Part shown: in pieces, positions 40,772 through 53,100 of the stretch
How the letters are laid out: the number at the start of each line of letters is the position of its first letter
Position numbering within the stretch: the stretch's first letter is position 1
Assembly: GCF_037975245.1 (NCBI RefSeq)
Contig: NC_092580.1
Location: 25,898,501 to 25,962,500, forward strand
Source of the DNA: Apostichopus japonicus
Taxonomy: Eukaryota; Echinodermata; Holothuroidea; Aspidochirotida; Stichopodidae
Direction of reading: 5' to 3'
Length of the DNA: 64,000 bases
Notes under the pieces: generated by a model
The model's input: the letters and a program-made list of their open reading frames with translations, nothing else
The model's database searches: none
What the model was told of the DNA's origin: nothing
Translations under genes and position numbers: made by a program

Positions 40772-42756
40772 TGTGAGCCTGTTATTGTGTTCAATGATGG
40801 CCGTAATAAGAAAGATTGCACAATATAATTAATAAACAAAAATAATAATAATAATAATAATAACCATCGTCATACATTTGATTCATTATTTTTAAAGAAT
40901 ATATACAAATATGGGTCAATGCATCAGTTATACAGCGGCTTTTCCCTTTTTTGCACTGTACCATATCAATATGTTGTTTCCACCACTGAATCAACGTTAC
41001 CAATATGCTTACCACAAAGTTATTCCTTTATTATGCTCAAATCTATTGCTAGAACGTTATTCGAATCAGCGACCCCCGTTTTACAATTACAGCTTTCTTC
41101 CAACTAAGCTTCCAGCCCCTAGTTTGTGGCGATCCCTACCAGCGCCGCTTCCATGAATTTGCAAGGGGGGAGCACATTTTGTGATTGATATTGGGGAAGG
41201 GCTTAAGGGGAGGGGTGTCCCTCTCCCCTTTGAGAAATTTTTGAACAATTGATGGTCCTTAGATGCAATCTGGTGCAATGTTTTCCCAGTTTCATCATTA
41301 TCATATGATATCATATTATCAGCATATTTTGTTTCCGGTTTGAATTATTCTTTTACATGTTCGATCTTTTACACATTATATCAGAAACACAAACATAGTG
41401 CTCTTTTACAATTTTTCCAGTAGGACGATTCTTGTTTATTTTCCAATGTCTGGACTTTAATACATTTGACGAACTTAACTGATGGGCAATATAAACTTTC
41501 ATATTGAGCAGTGTCATAATTATTTATATGAAGTGTGTATCACGTACGGTTGCTAGCTTTGCTTCATAACTTGCTGTTCGTGCAGCAACTTATGACGAAT
41601 CATAGAAAGGATAAAAACCCACGTTGTCGTCATCGTTGTGTATACGGTCGTGACACTCCATCGAGTGCGGTTAGGTAGGCTATATGTATTTATTACACAG
41701 TGGCCAACTTTAGGCTTGTAATAGGCTATATATAGGCTAAATTTAGCTAATTACATCTGCAAAAATAAGTAGCTGAATCAGTAGGCCAGAATGTTACTAC
41801 GATTAAAATCGAGGTAACGGAGCTAACGAGTATTCAAGATCAAAAGAGCACTGACAAAATACCATGCCAAAAAACGACAGTTTTTAACATTTTTTCGACA
41901 CTGAAAGGGGAATCAGTCGCTCCCCCTGCTCCTCCCCCCCCCCCCCCCTCTTGCTACGGCCCTGGCCCCTATAAAGCCATATTTAGCTGGGCGTCATCCA
42001 GCAGTTGCAACAGTAGATTGCTTAAAGTGTAAACAGCGATCACGCCCCAGAGAAGAAATTTCGCTTTTTGATATAAATTCAAGTAAATGAATCATGTAAA
42101 ACTGACAGGGAATGTTTAAATAATGGAAAAGAGTAAAGAAATAAATGGGTAGAATGGGATTCGAGTCAGTGACCTATGGATTGACTTCCATTTTATATTT
42201 ACTTACATTACTCTCTCTTTTTAAATCTTGAAAGTAGCACAATAATGTCAAAAGTGTCATAGCTATGTTTATTCTTGTCTTTTATTTTAATTGAAGTCTT
42301 TGAAAGGTTGTTAACGTTCTTTGATAGTCATCACTCTAACACTTTCAAGTTGAATCTGAAGTCCAAAACTGTACCAGGTTAAAGACAGTGTTACTTTTTT
42401 ATAAGGAGCATTAATATGAAAAAGGGACCAATGGTAACGTGTTATACAGTACACATCATATATAACACATTATTTGAGATTTCATGATTTTACCATAACA
42501 ATGATAAAATGATTTAATTTGACGTGCGCTAGCTTGTCTCTCAAAGTTTGTTTTATACAACAACAAAAAGTAAAGTGAATAAGGCAAGGATGTAACTTTG
42601 TACAGCTATAGACGCTTCAAATCATCACGATCCAGCCCAACTGTAAAGTGTTTGTATTCAATGGAAAGAATGAAATAAGTTTAATACCCACATTATTCTT
42701 TCTAAGCTTTTCTTAGCGTATTTATTCTACTGGTGTTCCAACAAAAGATAGTATCT
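40772..42756. other. Intergenic upstream of gene A
   Basis: This is the presumed promoter side of gene A. An AAT repeat lies at about 40843-40863 and a C15 tract at 41934-41948. The phrase around 41905-41970 (CCCCCTGCTCC, then CGGCCCTGGCCCC) resembles the end of a decayed DNA transposon. No TATA box or gene is recognised. Confidence 0.45.
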
Positions 42757-44086
42757 GTAACTCATTCAGTGTCACTCATAAAACTGAAGTTCAGATGCAT
42801 ACCGGCATATTCCACTGCGCCATAATAGGTATCAAAACGGCGCCATTCTTAGCTAAGATACTTGTTTGGAAAATGCCAACATATTCGTCAATATGTTGTA
42901 TAAAAACGTATGAAACGGTATATAGATGAATTTTATTATTGCTTAACATGAACTATGTAAGAATTAGTGAAATATACATGTCACAAAGTAAAATATGCCA
43001 GTACTAAATCATAAGTGCAGACCCACGATGGTTCTCCCCATTTTTTTTTTTTTTTTTTTTTTGCTGTGGTGGGTTACTTTGCACACGTTGTTCGGATGAA
43101 CCTTGCAGCATGTTGGAACACAAGCCTGTTGCTACTCCAAGAAACGGAGCTCATGCAGTTTGTAGTGGGCTCATACGCCACTGGTTATGCCAGAAAATCC
43201 TTCCCAAAAACTTATTTTGCAGCAGTGCTCTTCTTGAAATCTATCTCCATGTGATTTTAAATAAAATGTTTGCTTAGTTGCCAATGCCTTGGTTTCATCA
43301 GAATATACAGCAGACTGAAGCATAATGTAAAATATGACATATAACAACTTCAGCTAACACTCTTCTTTTTATTACTGAAACCGATATTAAAAATTCACGA
43401 AAAATGTATCCCAACAGACTTGACGAACTAGAATATTTGATGACTCGATTGGAACATTTTATATTAATTCCGTGCACCCTTAAATCGGTTAATGACTGCA
43501 TATATACCTCACAATTGTATCGCCATTACTGTGCTAACATTGTGTCCTTATATAGATTAACTACAATGCCATATATGGCAGAAAATGAAGCAAACCCTCT
43601 CACCTGAAAATGATCTTGCAAGGCGATTCTTCAATGTTAAAGGCTTATCAAGACTTCAGCTCCTCCAGTGTGTTGGCGAAATTTTTAAGCAACATATTCT
43701 CATACTCTGATTTACCTTTGCTTTGCTATGAAAAACAATAGTTATATGCTTTAGAAAAAGTCGTTCTATATGTAACTAATTGGTATTATTGTAGTGATTC
43801 AGGTACAGCTGTTAGTTTACTAGCATTACAAGTCATCAATTATTAACATGGCTGTAATTTTTTAACTTTTCATTTAACCACTGCGTGTTGTCCTCGTCAA
43901 GGAAGTGCTTACATATACAGAAGCAAACTAACTATTTGCAATGAGCTCAGAGCTTTACATTTCCTTTCATAACTGAAAGTACAACCATTAAGGTTTCCTA
44001 ATGTTTTTTGTAAGTACCTTATTGTGCATTAACAGACACCAAAGGAAACTAGTTTAAGTAAAACATAAAGTGAAGGCATATCGCTG

Positions 44087-44159
<73 letters not shown>

Positions 44160-44179
44160 CATGTGTATGTATATGCATG

Positions 44180-44222
<43 letters not shown>

Positions 44223-47168
44223 GCCAACGGTTATACGGGAGGTCAATATATGGTGGATATATGTTATTACAATTCAGCAACATTACCAGTTCTCATATGT
44301 TCAAAAGTTTCCAATGGTAGCAAACCCCCCCCCCCCCCCCGCATCTGCTTATACGTGCATCAAACGAGTCCGTACTCTTTACGTGACTGCAGGATGTTTT
44401 CAAAGCCGTTTGTTAATTGACATCAACTTAAAAGGTGTCATATTGGTGATAATACTTTAACCACCTCACCTACATTCAATATTGCAGAAGCTGTAGTATG
44501 CTCTTGATGGCTCTGTTGTTTATTAACAGCAGCATTAAATTTTGGCCTTAATCACCGCAACAGTTGTATGGCGCAATAATTATGAAAGTGGGTAGTAACA
44601 AGAAATGAAAGGGAAAGAGGAACACAAAGTGAAACCTTCATAATTAGAAAGATATGAACATGTCTAAAGAAGCTTTTGATGCCTTTTCAACAGGAAGTCA
44701 TGGAAGGAAGAGAAAAAGTATAACAGAGCTTGCCTGGCGTACTCATTATTGCCTTCACTTTATTGTTTAATTTAAATTGGTTTCTATTGAGTCAAAGTCA
44801 AAGTCAAACCAGAATACATGGACTATTCCTTTTTCCCTTTATTATGATGGCCCCTTTTTCTATTCCGGACACTCTAACCGAGAGTGTAGCCCATGTACCC
44901 TGCCCTCTACACGGGAATTGCTTTGTCAGTATATGTTGTATACAAAGCAACGGTAACTGTAGACAACAAACCAACCTCGTATACATATAGGTCATTCAGA
45001 GAACTCCTGCCTATCAAGATACTACCACCAAACCAAATCAGAGAGATCAATGGTAAATTTAGTTTAGTTTAGTAGGGGGAAAAGGATCAAGAAGAACAAT
45101 CAACTCCCCATCAAGGACCCTTTAGGAGAGGGAGAAAAAACTGAAGACACAAAAAATCAGACCCTTTTACAATGCTTCAAGTGCTTGTCCAAAGCATTCT
45201 TAGACCCGTTCACACTACTTGCAAGTAAAACTTCCTCAGGCAAACCATTACAATCAATCACAATTCTATTAGAAAAAATGCCGAAAATTAATCCTACTCT
45301 GTAACTTCTAAAGAGTTTAAGACAATGAACTTAAACAAGAAAAAGTTAGTGAAGGATAAATTGTCAAACCCATACACAATATTGAGAGTCAAGTCACCAC
45401 GTTACCTCTTAAGCTCCAGTGTGGTGAGATTTAGCAGCTGTATAACCGCCTATAATAAGGAACACCCTTGAAGGAACTAATCATCCTAGTAGCCCTCCTC
45501 TGTACCTTCTCGAGTACTTCCTTATCCTTAGCAAAAATATGGGTCTCAAGCCTGCACAGCATACTCCAGATGAGGCCTAACCAACTGCTTATAAAGCCTA
45601 ACAACTATGTCCTCTTTCAGAAAACTGAAGTTCCTCTTGATCATAGCAAAGACCATCTTACCTCTTTTAGCAGCTTCGAGACAATGTTTATAAGGTTGCA
45701 GATATGAATGGATGTAGATACCTAGACTCTTTCAACAAAGACCTCATGCCACTCCTCACCAGTATAGAGCGTAGGTACACTTTTGGTTACTCCTGATGAG
45801 ATTTTTCCAGCCTTGATCTCTTACTCAGTAAAATTGTAATTGAAGTTACTGTCATTAACTCTCCAACCCTTGTCTGGGTGGATTGTGCCCCCCCCCAAAA
45901 AAACTAAGACTGACAAATTTTTATCTTCCTAACCATTTTAGCTATAGAATTGGTTTGAGTGTTAGAATTAAGCTGAAATACGGATCTATTCCAAAATATC
46001 ATTTTTTTAGGGGGTGCTATTGATGTTTATATTCCCAAAAGTTTGGTTCAAACTTTGTTTCATTCAAACAGTGTGAAAATTTTACATTGTGACTTTTTTA
46101 AAAAAAAAATATGGGCTCCACTTAGCATTGCCGGTTTGAATTAAGCTAGGAAAGGACGGGGTTACATCAGTACAAACATATCTGAAGCTAGTACTGACAG
46201 TGAGTATAGGTGGCCAGTTTATCAATCCACAAGCAGTGAGGAGCTCACCATTTTAACAGTAGATAATCTTAAAGGGAGGAAAGCATTTGAAACACTTTAT
46301 GGGACTTCAATCCCTATTGGTGTCAATGTCTGGTGCAGGGAAGTGTATACGTGATTTCAAACAGTTATTGTGAGAGAGATGGCTTCATTTCTTTAGACAG
46401 ACATATATACTATAAGGACTATGATATTACTCATAAATCTGAGTCAATGCTTTCATATATGTCTTTCATGCATTTACGATGATGCATGTAGATTCCATAT
46501 ATAGAAATCGAGAAACTATATAGAAACTTCGAACTTTCCAGCTTACTGCACTAAAAGTTCAGTGAAGTGACACTGTTCTATGCAACTTTCATATCAACAC
46601 TCATTATTTTTATTGAGTTATTTGTCGTTAAAAATGTTGAGCTGAAATAAAAGTCGCCAACAGATGTTTTAACGAGTCCGTAGTTTCTACAAACTTCAAT
46701 CAAATTTTACAAGCCCCGCCCAACAGAACATGCGCTAATCAAATCTCTCTGTTTTGTTTACAACCTTTAGGCCTAGGAATACTCTCATTTTCGTGGCTTG
46801 CCTGTCTTAGGTCCCTTCTCTTGAATAGTATCTTTCTCTCGGTCTTATACCGATGGAGCTTGTCGAAATGGTGTCATTACTTCCATTGCAATGAATAAAC
46901 TGGTATTTGCAGACGTTTCCTCCGTGGAATTGTAAAAAGTGGATGATAAGAGTATAGGTCTGCGTAAACATTGATCAGGCAGCATTTGTAGACTACTTTT
47001 GTTTGCATTTGTGTAATGAACATATTCTGACATGGGCGGTCGAAGTCAGTTTACGGTAAATCGTTCGCTCGCGCCATAGCGCAACAGAAAATAAATTTCA
47101 ATTGCGACAGCTTTTGCACCTGGTCAGAGTGCATTTAGAATTATGAACATTGAAGCTAATTCGGAAGT
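42757..47168. repeat. Right copy of the large interrupted duplication (partner 418-3970)
   Basis: Blocks correspond in order and orientation to the left copy. Copy-specific parts here are TA arrays at 44091-44156 and 44186-44218, about 240 bp at 44578-44820, and about 1.8 kb at 45256-47027, which includes the 5' part of a LINE fragment. Some of these may be deletions in the left copy rather than insertions here. No gene is recognised in the unshared parts 45800-47027. Confidence 0.75.
45060..45790 (-). mobile_element. CR1-like LINE fragment, C-terminal RT region
   Basis: The minus strand reads, with stops and frame changes, as the end of a non-LTR retrotransposon polyprotein. From high to low coordinates: a thumb segment with RLYKQLVRPHLEYAVQA (about 45590-45640), a segment with TLELKR and RGDLT (about 45390-45425), and NRIVIDCNGLPEE (about 45235-45275). 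Several in-frame stops make it inactive. At its 3' end (about 45055-45075) there are TAAAC/CTAAA tail repeats. Its last 200 bp are shared with 3640-3830. Confidence 0.75.
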
Positions 47169-47417
47169 TTGCTTCGGAAGTTTCATCAGCAAACAAGTAT
47201 TGAGACTACTGGAGCCTTATGAAAAGTGAGGGCGCTTTGCGTTGTAGCGCAAATAGCCAGATCATTCGTACGTCTTCTTCATACATTGTATCCATCGAAG
47301 TTGAAATTGAATTTGGTTTGACCTTCTTTTTTTGTCTATACTCCTATCATTTTTTTCTATACTACTATACTCCTAACTTAAGTCCATCCCTGGGGCATTC
47401 TAATAATAATAACAAGC

Positions 47418-49415
47418 GCGTATCCAGGGGTTGTTAGGGGCGCCCCACCCCCTCGGGTAAATAAAAGAAGAGAGAAAAAAAGAGAGAAGAAAAAAGGGAA
47501 AAAGAGGGGGAAATAGAGATAGAAAGAGAGGAAGGAAGGGAAAAGAAAAAGAAGAAAGAGAAAAAGGAGGGAACAGAAGAAAAATGCCAAGACACCGGGA
47601 AGAGAAAGAGGAACAGTGAGCACTGATCCCTATTATATACAGAGGGTAGCCAGTGACGGATCAACAAAAAACTTATTTAAACAATCCATTATTCATAAGC
47701 GTATAGGCCTAATAGGGTAATATCGATGAATAATTCATATTCTTCCCTTCTATAGGCTACTACGAACAAAAATCGCTCCCGGAGGGAAGTACCGGTATTT
47801 GCCAATAAGCTGGAGAAAATACTGAGTGCTAACGTTTCATCTAAAGGGGAGTTGAACCAAGTGATTTTTCTTTTCCGGTTTTCTTTGCCTTAGTGGTTTT
47901 GGGCTTGACGGTATTGCGCCCGGTTGAGGTCTTCCAGATTGCGGGTGTACCCTTCATAGTCGGGGACTGCCTTAGCTATCTTTGTTGAAGCAGGGATCCG
48001 GAGTTGTTATGGAACAACTCCCTGGTTGGGTGGATAGGGAGTAGATTCTTTTCCCAATCGCTAATGAGATGTTGTTTAATATTTCTGGGAGGCGGTTTGA
48101 CAATCGGTTAATGTATACGGGTTGATCGTTAGGTTTTCAAAAAGGGGGAAAAGAGGGGGGAGAGAGGAGGAAGGAAGGGAAAAGAAAAAGAAGAAAGAGA
48201 GAAAAAGGAGAAAAGAAGGGAGCAGAAGAAAAACGCCAAGACACCGGGAAGAGATAGAGGAACAGTGAAATTCCTATTCCTATTATATACGGTACACAGG
48301 GTAGCCAGTATCGGATTTCGGAAGGGTCGTGCGCCTCAGCCTACCCCTTACACCGACAACTCAATTTTTGACGTTTCCATTTTTCCTTTGTGGTCAGCAA
48401 AATGGACTGAGTGCGAACAAAACAATCATTAGCAACTCACACTATGTGTTGCCAATTTGAGCTAGCTTCACGTCCATTTCTCGTTTTATAATATTTATCC
48501 TCAGTTTAAATATATAGGACGGAAATCGCATTTGCGGCAGTCAATAATTATTTTCTGGGAGAGGACCCCAGACCCATCGTATACAAAAGTCTGCTTGGAA
48601 TATCTGTCCCTGATTTTTTTTCTGTGGACGCCCATGTATTTCCCCAAACTAAATTTCTAACCCATGAGTTTTAAAACTTAAGGAGGTTTGGGAGCATCAT
48701 TGGGTCTGGGAAGTGTTATTTCCGGCGATCTGGGAGGAATATTTGCCAAAAAAAATCTTGCACGCTACTCGCGAACCCGTGGTCGCGCTCCGCTTAGATA
48801 GTATCAGAGAACAGACACGCGTCCCCACCATTATCCATATGATCAGCGCTCATGCACCAACAAATTAACTGTGTCTGAATTTTCGAAAATTCCCTGACTA
48901 TCATTCTTAAACATACTTCCCTCCACTCGCGCAAATTTTGACCGGTCTGTTAGGGGTTGAAGGAAGGTTTTTTTTTATATTGGTTGTCCATACATGAAAA
49001 TTTGTGCAACATTTTGGGTAGGTTTCAGAGTGAATTTATTTCACGAGATATGTGAATTTTCAAATTCTGAACAAATAAATGGAAAAGTGGGGCTAACGGG
49101 TATTGTGGGCCGCCACGTAGAATGACCTACAGAGCAATCCCACGAGAGTTGCGATGAGGTCGAACATGATGTGTGACTGGTGACAAATCTTGAAAAAGGT
49201 TATGGATGGAAAAAAAACTATTGGGAAATACTTGGTTCTCAGGCAAAAGTGTACATCTGGTTGGTCATTTTCAAGGCCGAGATGTGCCATTTCCGGTGAT
49301 CTGGGGGATATCAAAACCAGAAATTTTCTTGTACGCTGCGCGCCAACTGATGGTGGCGCTCCGCTTAGATAGTAATTCGCGTCCCCCGGGTTAGAAAATC
49401 CTGGATACGCCCCTG
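47418..49415. mobile_element. Composite decayed element with inverted termini
   Basis: GCGTATCCAG at 47418-47427 and its reverse complement at 49401-49410 bound about 2 kb, with 12 of 15 matching bases over the extended ends (CAGGGGCGTATCCAG type). Inside, a purine-rich block ending in TATTATATAC and GGGTAGCCAGT occurs twice (about 47509-47662 and 48155-48318), and a block ending in GCGCTCCGCTTAGATAGTA occurs twice (about 48711-48805 and 49281-49375). This looks like several related DNA transposons nested in one another. No transposase frame is present. Confidence 0.5.
47880..48140 (-). mobile_element. Possible reverse-transcriptase fragment
   Basis: Read on the minus strand in more than one frame, the piece contains VYINRLSNRLPEIL (about 48080-48120) and, lower down, a DYEGY segment. 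The spacing resembles a conserved part of some invertebrate retroelement polyproteins in which SNHPP normally stands. It is short, frameshifted and has a stop. The family cannot be named from this much sequence. Confidence 0.35.
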
Positions 49416-50124
49416 CATTGTACTACCAGCCTACCCGAGCGGGCTGCTCAGATTTACCCAATATCTCAGTGACTTTTGAGTTCACGAAAACTCCACATCA
49501 CATATTCCAACACTACAGCAAGGTAAGCACTTACTACAGACAAAGGCATGACACATTTGGAAGAATCTGACAGCTTTGAATCGATCTTGTAAATGGTGTG
49601 CATCGTCGCAGTCATATAATTTGGGATTACCGTCAGATAAGTGATTAGGGCACGGTTAAACGACTATAACCTCAACTTAAGATCCGAGTTTCTTACATTA
49701 ATCATAAAGGATTTAAATAGCACAATTCAGCATGCTAAACTACTAAAAAAAATATAAAAAAACACAAGAAGTTTGCAATTTCCGTTTGCGAAAGCTTTCA
49801 TATCTAGTTAAGTAATATCTTAGCTAGAAGTTGAGGGCGACATCCATGATCCTCCTATCTAAGGATGGAAAACAACATCCTACGTGTGGGCTATTAGTGT
49901 AGTACGAAATCTATAAACTGTCCTATTGCGACTGTAGGTTTAGTATATGAGTTTAACGCACATCCTATCTTCAGCCTAGCCTTCATCCTCTTCACAAACT
50001 GTGTGGGCAGTACTAGTAAGTTATACCGCCGGTTGATAACCTAGCAGGAAAGTTCCTAATTTGGGGAGGTGTTAGATCAGTCATCTGGAGCGAAAAGGAG
50101 TTCGAATACAGGACATGTAGCAAA
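49416..50124. other. Upstream region of TMEM115
   Basis: No gene is recognised. The first ATG of the TMEM115 frame at 50125 has A at -3 and G at +4 (aaaATGG). No TATA box is evident. Transcription start and any upstream non-coding exon cannot be placed. Confidence 0.4.
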
Positions 50125-53100
50125 ATGGCATCTGTGAGCCCGACGTCGCCAGTAAACGCCGACTACATTAGGCTGATGTTTAACAAGAGCAGTGTTGTGG
50201 TGAAATCAGTTTGTGTTGGAGTGGTTTTCTTATATTTTATATCTATCTTTGTCGACACAGAATCATTCCTCAATGCCCTGTCGGTAACCCCTGGGCTGAT
50301 CTTCCCTCCAGGGTTTCATTTCTGGAGCTTAGTTACTCATCAGTTTGTAGAGATACACATTTGGTTTGTGATCATAGACTTCGCATTTGTGCTTTTATGT
50401 GGCAAACTGTTGGAGCCAATATGGGGGGCATTGGAAATGCTCTTGTTTTTTGTAATTGTGACTGCAGGGTCAGCCATTTGTTCGTCAGTAGTTTATGTTT
50501 TCCTCTACTTAGCAACTTTCAATGTTGAATACCTATTTCATACACATTTATATGGACTATCAGCTTACATAGTTGGCGTAACAGTAGCTTTAAAGCAGTC
50601 GATTGGGGATCACGAACTACCACCGTTGGGTCTAAAGCTCAGAGTGAAAGACCTACCATTGATCGTTGTAATGGTTTCCATCGTTATGAGGCTGCTTGGA
50701 CTGGTGCCTGGATCTCATCCATGTCTCATCATTACAGGTACAATATCCCCATCAATGTCTTGATACTAGCCAACTACAATGTTAAATGCCTCTTCTGAAA
50801 TCTAGTTTGAACGCAAAAGTTGCATGACAACTTCAATAAGGTCCCTCTCCAATTGTGGACATTTGTGTTGCTTTGTTAGTTTCTATAGTTCCATGTGCTA
50901 TGTTCTTTACTAGTACTTATATATGTATTGGTTGTTCGTATAATACTTAACCCTGTCATAAATAATATTTTGATAAATCACCATAGGCCTAGGCTACTGT
51001 AAGTGCTAAATTCCAATACTTCCTCCCTAATTTGTATTTATGATTTTCATCAAAGGTTTCATGGTTAGCTGGGTTTATCTCAGATTTTATCAGAAGTTAC
51101 CAAATGCTGAAGGACGGGGCGATATGGCCGATAGCTTCAACTTTGCCAGTTTCTTTCCAGAAGTTGTCAGACCACCAATTTCTCTAGCAGCAAACACAGG
51201 TATTTCAAGATCCTAAACTAAGACTTATTGTAATATATGATTAAAGCAAGAGAAGATTGAAACATAGCAAGATTTCAAAATTTCCCCACCCCTCTATCAC
51301 GTCTTCTTCCTGAAATCTTCCAAGCCAATCATGCCAGAATCTGGAAAGGTTTCATGGGACATCCTTCTTGGGGTGTGTTACGACCTGTTAGTGAAGTTAT
51401 GCTCAAAGGCAAGGATAATCAAACAGTATGGTTTAGAGTTACTGCATTTTGGGGGTAACCTATTGTAAGTGCAAATGAGAAACACCATCCCAGTCCCTAA
51501 AAATAATATAGTGCCATAAACCTATCATCATTGTCCCATACATGCTTATGTTTACTATTGACATTCCAATATTTTTGTTTGCCATGATTGCACTAACTTA
51601 ACCATGGCTCTCATACTGTACCTATTATATACCTGTAACTCTTATAACCAGTCCACAGCTTCCTTGTGAAGATCAAAGTTTGCAAAAAGCAGATCAGGAA
51701 ATATGATGTCGGGGCTCCCTCCTCGATAACAATCAATCTGCCGGGAACTGATCCTGCTGATGCAGAGAGGAGAAGGTAGGAACACTAAATACCTCATTTA
51801 TATCATAACATTTACTCTCTTCTTTTTTACATTTAAATTTCACCAAACCACTCACTTGGATGACCTTTGTGGATTGTGGACTGAAGGGATAAATGTGAAT
51901 ATCAATAGTCAGTCATGAAGACAAAACTACTGTTAGGTCATTCTGTTCATTGTGATCTATACATTCTGAGCTATTGCTGCACCATAATAGCTTTCTGTAC
52001 CCAAATGTAACAAGAGCTGTAACTAAACTGCATCATCGGATGAGCTGACTCAGTGACATGTGCCCTGGGTGAGAGGGGTGGGGGGGGGGGTGGAGGATGT
52101 CTTCCATGATCGTGTCATGTGAAATCGTGTATCTTCCACAGCAATTTGCGACCGTCTAGCAGTGTACAAACCAATCTAAGGCCCATTGATTGTTCACTGC
52201 GGCAGGCAGGGCTGGAATAAACATTTTGGGGGAAGTGGGCCCAATTGGCGATTGACGCAAATATTTCAAAATCTAAGGAAACTATAACATGGCTTGGGAG
52301 AAATGTGCAAGATCCTAGTATCAATCGAAAGCGTTGCCGCGGGGACGGTTCTCCAGGCAGCAAAAAGATACCGGAAAATAGCTTTGTGAAAAAGAAAGGT
52401 ACACTAGGCTGTTCATACTGGGGTCTTAACAAGACTACACTAATGGTAGAGCATAGATGCTACATGCATTACTATGTACATTAACAGTATTGAATCTGTC
52501 ATTGTCATCAGATCAGTGGCATAGCGACACCAGACTATTGGAAACTAACTCATGCTGTTTCTCAGAAGATTAGTACTCTTGTCCAGTCATAATTCAGTCT
52601 GCCATGGTTCCTTTGAGAGATGATCAATGCTAGTTTACACACAATTTGTCTCTGTCACAAACTGTAACTCACACATACTGTACCAACAGGAAGGAATCTG
52701 TTTATCTTGAACACAAAGGCATGCAGTGTTTGACCTACCAGCATAAGTACTGTGTACCTCATTAAGTTATAATTCTGTTGGACAATTTTTACAGCCGCTT
52801 GGGAATTGTTTATTTAGGTCATGCATTATGTTTCGGTATTTTGATGATTTCTCTTGCTTTGTTTGTGCACAAACATGATTGTCATTACTAAAACAAAGGG
52901 TAGGCCACGTCTTTCTTCCCACCCATGAAGTATATATCACTGAACTATCCTTCATACAGCTTATTAAAATATATAACCAAAATGTTTAGCCAAGATGGAT
53001 TTACTTAATATTTATTGAAAGTGTTACCTGTTTGGTTGTGAGTGGATACTTTATATGGAGTGTATTGCAATTGAATAACCTTATGGGGGAGGAAAAATAT

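Noticed and set aside
43015-43254. 79-codon plus-strand frame after a T18 run
   Set aside because: It lies in the duplicated block, but the left copy at about 660-900 does not keep the frame.
44029-44460. Several frames rich in Tyr-Ile on both strands
   Set aside because: Direct translation of (TA)n arrays.
47378-47667. Phe/Leu/Ser-rich minus-strand frames that look like membrane proteins
   Set aside because: Product of a purine-rich repeat block that occurs again at 48155-48318.
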